Made by a program: the position numbers and the translations under genes. From Linnemannia hyalina (lineage: Eukaryota; Mortierellomycota; Mortierellomycetes; Mortierellales; Mortierellaceae): DNA of 64,000 nucleotides. This document shows, piece after piece, positions 59,041 through 64,000 of the stretch (position 1 is the first letter of the stretch; every line of letters starts with the position of its first letter). Where the stretch lies: contig JAHRHY010000008.1 of the NCBI GenBank assembly GCA_019671135.1, positions 1,178,001 to 1,242,000 of the forward strand, in the 5' to 3' direction. The notes under the pieces were generated by a model. That model searched no databases and had not been told where the DNA came from. It saw only the letters and a list, made by a program, of their open reading frames with translations.

Positions 59041-61027
59041 ATGAGCGAGCAGACCGGGAGCGTAGGTAAATGACAACATTCCGAAAGCCATGGTAAAATG
59101 GCCATTGTTGAAAAACGAGAGTGCCGTCAATAACAGAAGTAGACAAAACTAACCGTTGACCTTTTCTTGTTTTTGCTTTTCCAGTCCTTGCAGATGTCCT
59201 CGCAGAATTCCGTAAGTCAGCCTCTTCGAAACCTGACCTTGAAAAAGAACAAAACAGAGGCGCGCATGACATATTGAGATATGGCACCTTGTCTCGTGCT
59301 TTCTAACACCTCCCTGTGCTTTCTTTCTATCATCCTTCTCAGTGGAGGTCGCGTTTCATATGATCATTTTTGTCCGAGGCATCTATCCACCAGGTAAAAA
59401 AGAGTCCCCGCCTCCCAGCAAACAAGCAAAGATAAATGTAGCAACTCTAGGTCTAAAGCATATCTCGTTGTGGTTGAGGGAAAAATAGAATTATTCGAGT
59501 CGACACAAAAGTACAGCTGTCCCATCAAAACCGCGCGGCACCCAGGTCTCAAGGCTTATATCCAACAGATTGTCCATTCCCTTCGCGCCGAGCTTCTCAA
59601 GGTAACCGCAAACAAAACAAGCTACATCCCGCCTCTATTTTATAACCATTGTTGATATGGACCTTCTTTCCTATACTCACAATCGTAATATATATATATA
59701 TATATTTTTCGATAGGACACAGTACATAGGATAAGTGTGGTGACATTGAACTCGTCGACAAGGCCGGTGGACCGGTTTGTGTTTGAGATGAGCGTACTGA
59801 AGTCGTTTGACGATCGTCTTCGGGTCGTTCAACAACAGCCACCACAGCAACCACCGGCTGCCATCCATGCACTGGACAACTATCAGTCAGAGCACGCTGA
59901 AGACGAGCCTGACCTCCGCCAGCAAGATCAGGATCAACAGTCAGAAACGACTGCACCGAGGTTAAACAAAGGCAAGGGCAAAGCTGTGGAATACCAACGC
60001 CATGAGATGGAAGAGGATGTCGAAGATGAGGATGTGGATGGCGATGGTGGGTTTGAGACGGGTCAGTACAACAGCTATGGCGGCGATCATGAACAAGAAC
60101 CTGATCAGGAACAGGACGAGCAGGGACCCCATGCTGCTGAAGGCGAGGAAGGAGAGGGATACAACGAGGAGGAGTACGAAGAAGAAGATTATGACGATGA
60201 TTATGAGACACCCTCTGTGAGGGGAATTCGGGCAGCTCAGGATAAGCGATCTGCTACATCGAACACGGTATCCTCGGCAGCGGGCCAAACTATGGGTGAG
60301 AGTAGAGGCTATGAGAATCGTGTTGATCGGGTTGGAGCAAGACATCGACGCGAAACCCCTCACTTTGGCGCTCGAGTCGATCTGACGACAGATCTGGAGA
60401 CTATGCTGAGAGCCATGCTTCTGAAAATTAGTATCTGCGATGCCCACCTTGCTCCCTTAACATCAGGTACGTCATCAAAAAGTATATAATGTGAGAAAGG
60501 ATAAAATGGTTAAAAGTATAAAATGGTTGAAATGAAACCTCTAAATATTACGACTCCATTTAACCACTACTTCGTTTACTACTACATAATCATGGATCAC
60601 TAGAAAGCTCATTCACAGTTGTAGTCGAGATGAAAAACAAGGGTTCGGGACCGGAAGCCAAGGTAAAAGTACCTTCTACTTTTCATGAAAGAAATAGGAA
60701 TTCGTTCAGCGCACCCAACCAATTTTCCAACTTTTCACTTTATACTCTATTCGCAAAATAGGCTGATTTTCCATGGTCGCCAATCAGCCCAGCATCTCAC
60801 GAGGAGCAGCTCAAGGTATCCGCCCTACCAGCTCAGCCAACTCTTCAGCAGAGGAAGATCATACCCGTTAAAACTGTCGATGTCGCCGACATCCAGGTAA
60901 GAATATAGAGCGCCCCGACAGTCTAATGCTCCTTGCTGAATTACACATGCTCACCTTTTTTCTCAAACCATTGCAATCTTGCTCTCGTTTATAGCTGGAG
61001 CTGTATCTCGAGAAGCTAAACGGCTGA
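59041..61027 (+). CDS. REV7: REV7/MAD2L2 HORMA-domain protein with a large acidic insertion
   Basis: A HORMA-domain adaptor of DNA polymerase zeta in translesion synthesis; in animals it also acts in shieldin. Eight exons, 59041-59065, 59185-59211, 59343-59393, 59489-59601, 59716-60466, 60604-60662, 60762-60896 and 60995-61027, sum to 397 codons plus stop. The start reads MSEQTGSV, then VLADVLAEFLEVAFHMIIFV, KYSCPIKTARHPGLKAYIQQ and RPVDRFVFEMS. The later half, LRAMLLKISICDAHL, SSFTVVVEMKN, DFPW and LELYLEKLNG, lines up with human MAD2L2 (211 residues). Between the two halves lie about 185 extra residues (~105-290), Gln-rich then Glu/Asp-rich, followed by a basic patch. The family is firm; the insertion is unusual. 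Confidence 0.92.
59688..59706 (+). repeat. (TA)n microsatellite next to a REV7 splice acceptor
   Basis: A run of about eight TA units in the fourth REV7 intron, ending ~10 nt before the acceptor TTTTTCGATAG. It may vary in length and affect splicing. Confidence 0.7.
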
Positions 61028-61166
61028 TAATCAAACTTTGTCAATATCACTCTTTACTCGCATCATAAAAGAAGTTGAAAGAAAAAAAAGCGCGTCGATG
61101 TACATACACACCATGTATTTGTTATCTGTGTTGTTGTTGATGTTGATGATGGAGGTTGATGTGTGT

Positions 61167-63992
61167 CTATTCTACAAAGAGGGGATGAGGGAGCTCCTTT
61201 ACGGGCTCCTTGGGTTGTTCAAGGACGGGGCTGACTGGGCTCTCGATCACTGTTACTCCACAAGGCTCAACCGCACCATTAGAAGGCAGTGTCATGCTGA
61301 GGTCGGGCGAAGCGACACGAGGTGTCAATCGTCCGACAGACTCCTTGGGAGACGTGTTGGCAGCGGCTTGCTGTTGGCGAGAATTCGTAGCAGGCTTTGA
61401 TGAAGAGTGAGTTGATCCATTTGGCGACCCCTTGAAGACTCCTCCTCCGCTGCTTCTCAAAGGATCAATCTCATGGTCCAATGTCAAGTCGGCCAAACTG
61501 TGCTTCGGACTGAGAGAGTTGTTCTGGCTCTGTGTACTAGCAGGCGCCGGAGCCCCCGATATCGACCTCATCTCCCGATCCCCCGTTACTCGACGTCGGT
61601 TACTGTTGCTCCGCCCAATTGTTGCCGCACGGTTTTGTGATCCTGCTGCTCCTGCTGTTCGCATGTCTGCAAAAGGAGAGTCTTCTCCGTACTGACTGTT
61701 GGGTCCTGAAGGCGTGCTGGACGCATACCAGGTATCCCGAACGTTCATCGTGAGGCGGTTGAAGGAATCAACAAATCCACCGCCAAAGGCTCCCGAGAGT
61801 GCTGCTGGGAACTTGGACGCAAGATTGTCGGCGCTCTTCTGCCAAGTCTCATCTCCCTCGGACACCTGTGTGCCACCGGTTGGAGTCCCGGCCCGAACCA
61901 GGTTGTTGGCCTTAGCACTCGAAAGTGGCGGAGCTGCTAACGTGCTCGATCCAATGCCCAATGGGTCCGACTCCACACGCTCGTCACCGGAATGATCAAC
62001 CTCCGCCGAGGCTACGGACTCGGCATAGTTATTTCCGAAACCAAGCAGTTCTGGTGTCATCCGTTCGTTCAAAGGGGTGCTGGCGTTGTCGTCAGGACTG
62101 TTGAGCTCCTCGTCCGTTCTCCCGAACAGCTTGGACCAGTACTTGATGGCTTTTGTGTCGGGGAACAAAACGCCTTCGTCGCCTCCACGAGCCTTGTCGA
62201 GACTCTGGTCGTAATCCTTGCTCAGATACTCCTCCTTGCTCGAGTTGATAAAATCCCATACTGAGGCGCACTTAGTGGTCGCGTTGTACTCTCGGCGGTC
62301 CTTTTGGCAATTGAACAAAAAGTTGCCAAACTGGCAGGAGTAGACGTGGTAATGGAGCTGCATCAAAAAGTACTCGTTGAACTCGAACCGCTTGGGATTC
62401 TGCTGCATGGTTTGGAAGACACAGTCCAGGAACTGGTGGAAGATAGGACTTGTCTCGCGGATGTGCTTGTTGTTGATAAACTTGTTCTGGACATTGGCAA
62501 AGGTGTTGGCTGCTGAATTGGTTGCCGAGAGCGCCACAAAGTTCTTGTCGTTCGAGAGGTGGCCGCATCTATCCATGAACTTGTATCCAAATGAACACCA
62601 TTCCTTCTCAACCAGGACTTGGAAACCTCGCAGCGTTCTGTAGTAGGGGTCGAGGCAGATCTGGGCAACAGAAGTCAACTGAGCGGTGCGGTCCCATCCG
62701 TCAGAGCAGTGAACCAAGACGTGAGAGCTAGATACGTGGATGTTGCGCACAATCATGACGGCTCCATCCATGACAGCTCCGATGTGTTTCAACCATCCTG
62801 ACTTTTGCAACAGAGGCTTGTTGACTGATCCTTTGGTGTCAATCTCTTGGAGCGCTATTGACATTGAATTAAAATGCCGTTTTAGCGGGACGACCATGAT
62901 AGTGCAATTGAGTACTAATTGAGCGAGAAAGCATCCAATGAAAACCGTTACCTTCTACTAACTTGTTCAAACTTTCGCGCATAACGTGGATGTTGTCGAT
63001 TCCAGAGTAGACCTTCTTGCAGTTCCTGTAATTCTCCATGTTCTCTGTTCCTGCTCCAACAGCCGTGTTCGCCATTGCGTTCGCCGTGGGTCTCGCGTCG
63101 ATAATAAGATTAGTTGCCGTGCTTCCGTACACTGGGATCCCTGAGGACGACTGAGGAACATTAGTCATGAAAATGGCCTCAATCAGCTTTTCATCCTGAA
63201 TGGATCGGTTCTGTTTAAGGCCGACCATGGGCTGACTGGATCTTGTAATGGAGGCCTAGTAGAGATGTGTGTTGTATTTGCGTGAGAATGAACATAGAAC
63301 CATAAGTTAAAAAAAGTGTTCTCCTGGAGAGAATAGGTGTAAATCAGATGTTTACGGCCTGCTTACCATGTTGTTCCAGTGCAGATAACTCAATGCTGGG
63401 ATTCTCGCTTTGCTCCTGTGCTTGGCGGCATATTGCAGCACGGTGTCACTGATTTTAGACGGTACCACGATCAATTGAGGATACGTCGGCGAGAACTAGC
63501 ATGAAAATCGTGTAAGAAGGTGAAAGAGCCAGTGTATTAGGTCCTGCGTTCGTTAAATTGTTCCGCCGTCAAAGAAATTTGAACAAATGACCCCTTTCAT
63601 CCAGACCAGACACATACAGTATACGTCCTGTTCAGCTCAGAAACTCGCCATTGGTCACTCTTGGACATAACACCCATGCGCTCGTACTCGAGCAGGGGGT
63701 CATAGATTTGCCAACCATCCGTCGTTTTGAATGCCGGCGATGGCGTATAGAAGAAGGCGTAAAGTTGTTCGACCGAACCTGTTTGAATATTTCGAAGATA
63801 CCGTGAGTAAGTCTGTTCTAGTGAGGTGTTTTCGTAAGCCGATATGTATGCCGTGCCTGCTCGCCGACTCACCGATGCATGTTAGCTTTTGGATACTCTC
63901 GTAGACATCGGTGACATCCTTCTCGGACTGGAAATTGAGAGCGACAAAGACAAAGTTATGGCACCGGATATGAAGTGGCCATACGTTGTGCA
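61167..63992 (-). CDS. Myotubularin-family phosphoinositide 3-phosphatase (5' partial)
   Basis: Predicted to remove the 3-phosphate from PI3P and PI(3,5)P2 on endosomal membranes (yeast Ymr1, animal MTMR6-8 group). Exons on the minus strand: 63992-63873, 63778-63618, 63495-63367, 63255-62952 and 62854-61167. The gene continues past the window at its 5' end, so the N-terminal PH-GRAM part is incomplete (VWPLHIRCHNFVFVAL remains). The catalytic P-loop is VHCSDGWDRTAQ (Cx5R with the family's Asp and Trp), so it is an active-type member. Conserved neighbours are SGIDNIHVMRESL and KEWCSFGYKFMDRCGHL. The last ~340 residues are Ser/Asn/Pro-rich and probably disordered. The stop lies 139 bp from the convergent REV7 stop. 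Confidence 0.93.
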
Positions 63993-64000
63993 CTGTGGGA

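Noticed and set aside
59962..60447. 161-codon minus-strand frame with hydrophobic stretches
   Set aside because: It is antisense to the acidic REV7 insertion; complementing Asp/Glu codons yields Leu/Phe/Ile-rich text by default.
1..64000. tRNA, rRNA and other structured RNA genes
   Set aside because: I looked for tRNA T-arm text and 5S-like starts (one chance match, ACATACGGCC, lies at an ATR intron near 20560) and found nothing that folds convincingly; a covariance-model scan would be decisive.

Overview
The window is nuclear DNA of a fungus. Nearly every gene is split by short GT-AG introns (mostly about 50 to 130 nt), there is no sign of operons, and all recognisable proteins are eukaryotic: ATR kinase, DNA polymerase alpha, KEOPS Kae1, Rev7, leukotriene A4 hydrolase and a myotubularin. 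Several GT10 fucosyltransferase copies, homopolymer-rich introns and intron-rich housekeeping genes suggest an early-diverging lineage, most likely Mortierella-like Mucoromycota. That placement is inference; no marker gene settles it.

Layout. 1-8377 (+): 3' part of a DIP2/Mug62-type tandem acyl-CoA-synthetase-like protein. 8378-10284: gene-poor, with a decayed Helitron-type helicase fragment and a second coding-like relic. 10285-21287 (-): ATR/Rad3/Mec1 checkpoint kinase in about 22 exons. 21624-24078 (-): unrecognised poly-Q protein with one membrane segment. 25809-29538 (+): Kcs1-type inositol polyphosphate kinase. 29712-33703 (-): membrane protein joining a GT31-like and a GT32-like glycosyltransferase module. 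34278-40338 (+): DNA polymerase alpha catalytic subunit in 18 exons. 40958-47312: three GT10 fucosyltransferase loci (two intact, one pseudogene). 47812-51692 (-): tandem pair of Methyltransf_22-type membrane-anchored proteins. 52489-53747 (-): KAE1. 53965-54944 (-): probable glycosyltransferase-like secretory protein with a frameshift. 56346-58895 (+): leukotriene A4 hydrolase-type M1 aminopeptidase. 59041-61027 (+): REV7 with a large acidic insertion. 61167-64000 (-): myotubularin phosphatase, open at its 5' end.

Functionally the window mixes conserved genome-maintenance genes (ATR, POLA1, KAE1, REV7) and lipid/inositol signalling genes (DIP2-like, Kcs1, myotubularin) with an accessory block around 41-55 kb. 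That block is rich in Golgi-type, type II membrane enzymes: fucosyltransferases, methyltransferase-like pairs and a putative glycosyltransferase. It shows duplication, pseudogenisation and frameshifts, while the flanking housekeeping genes are intact. It is the best candidate here for something undescribed: a rapidly evolving glycan-decoration neighbourhood. The GT31-GT32 fusion about 7 kb away may act on the same secretory glycans. Exon boundaries were read by eye from splice consensus and reading phase; most genes sum to whole codons, and the exceptions are stated.
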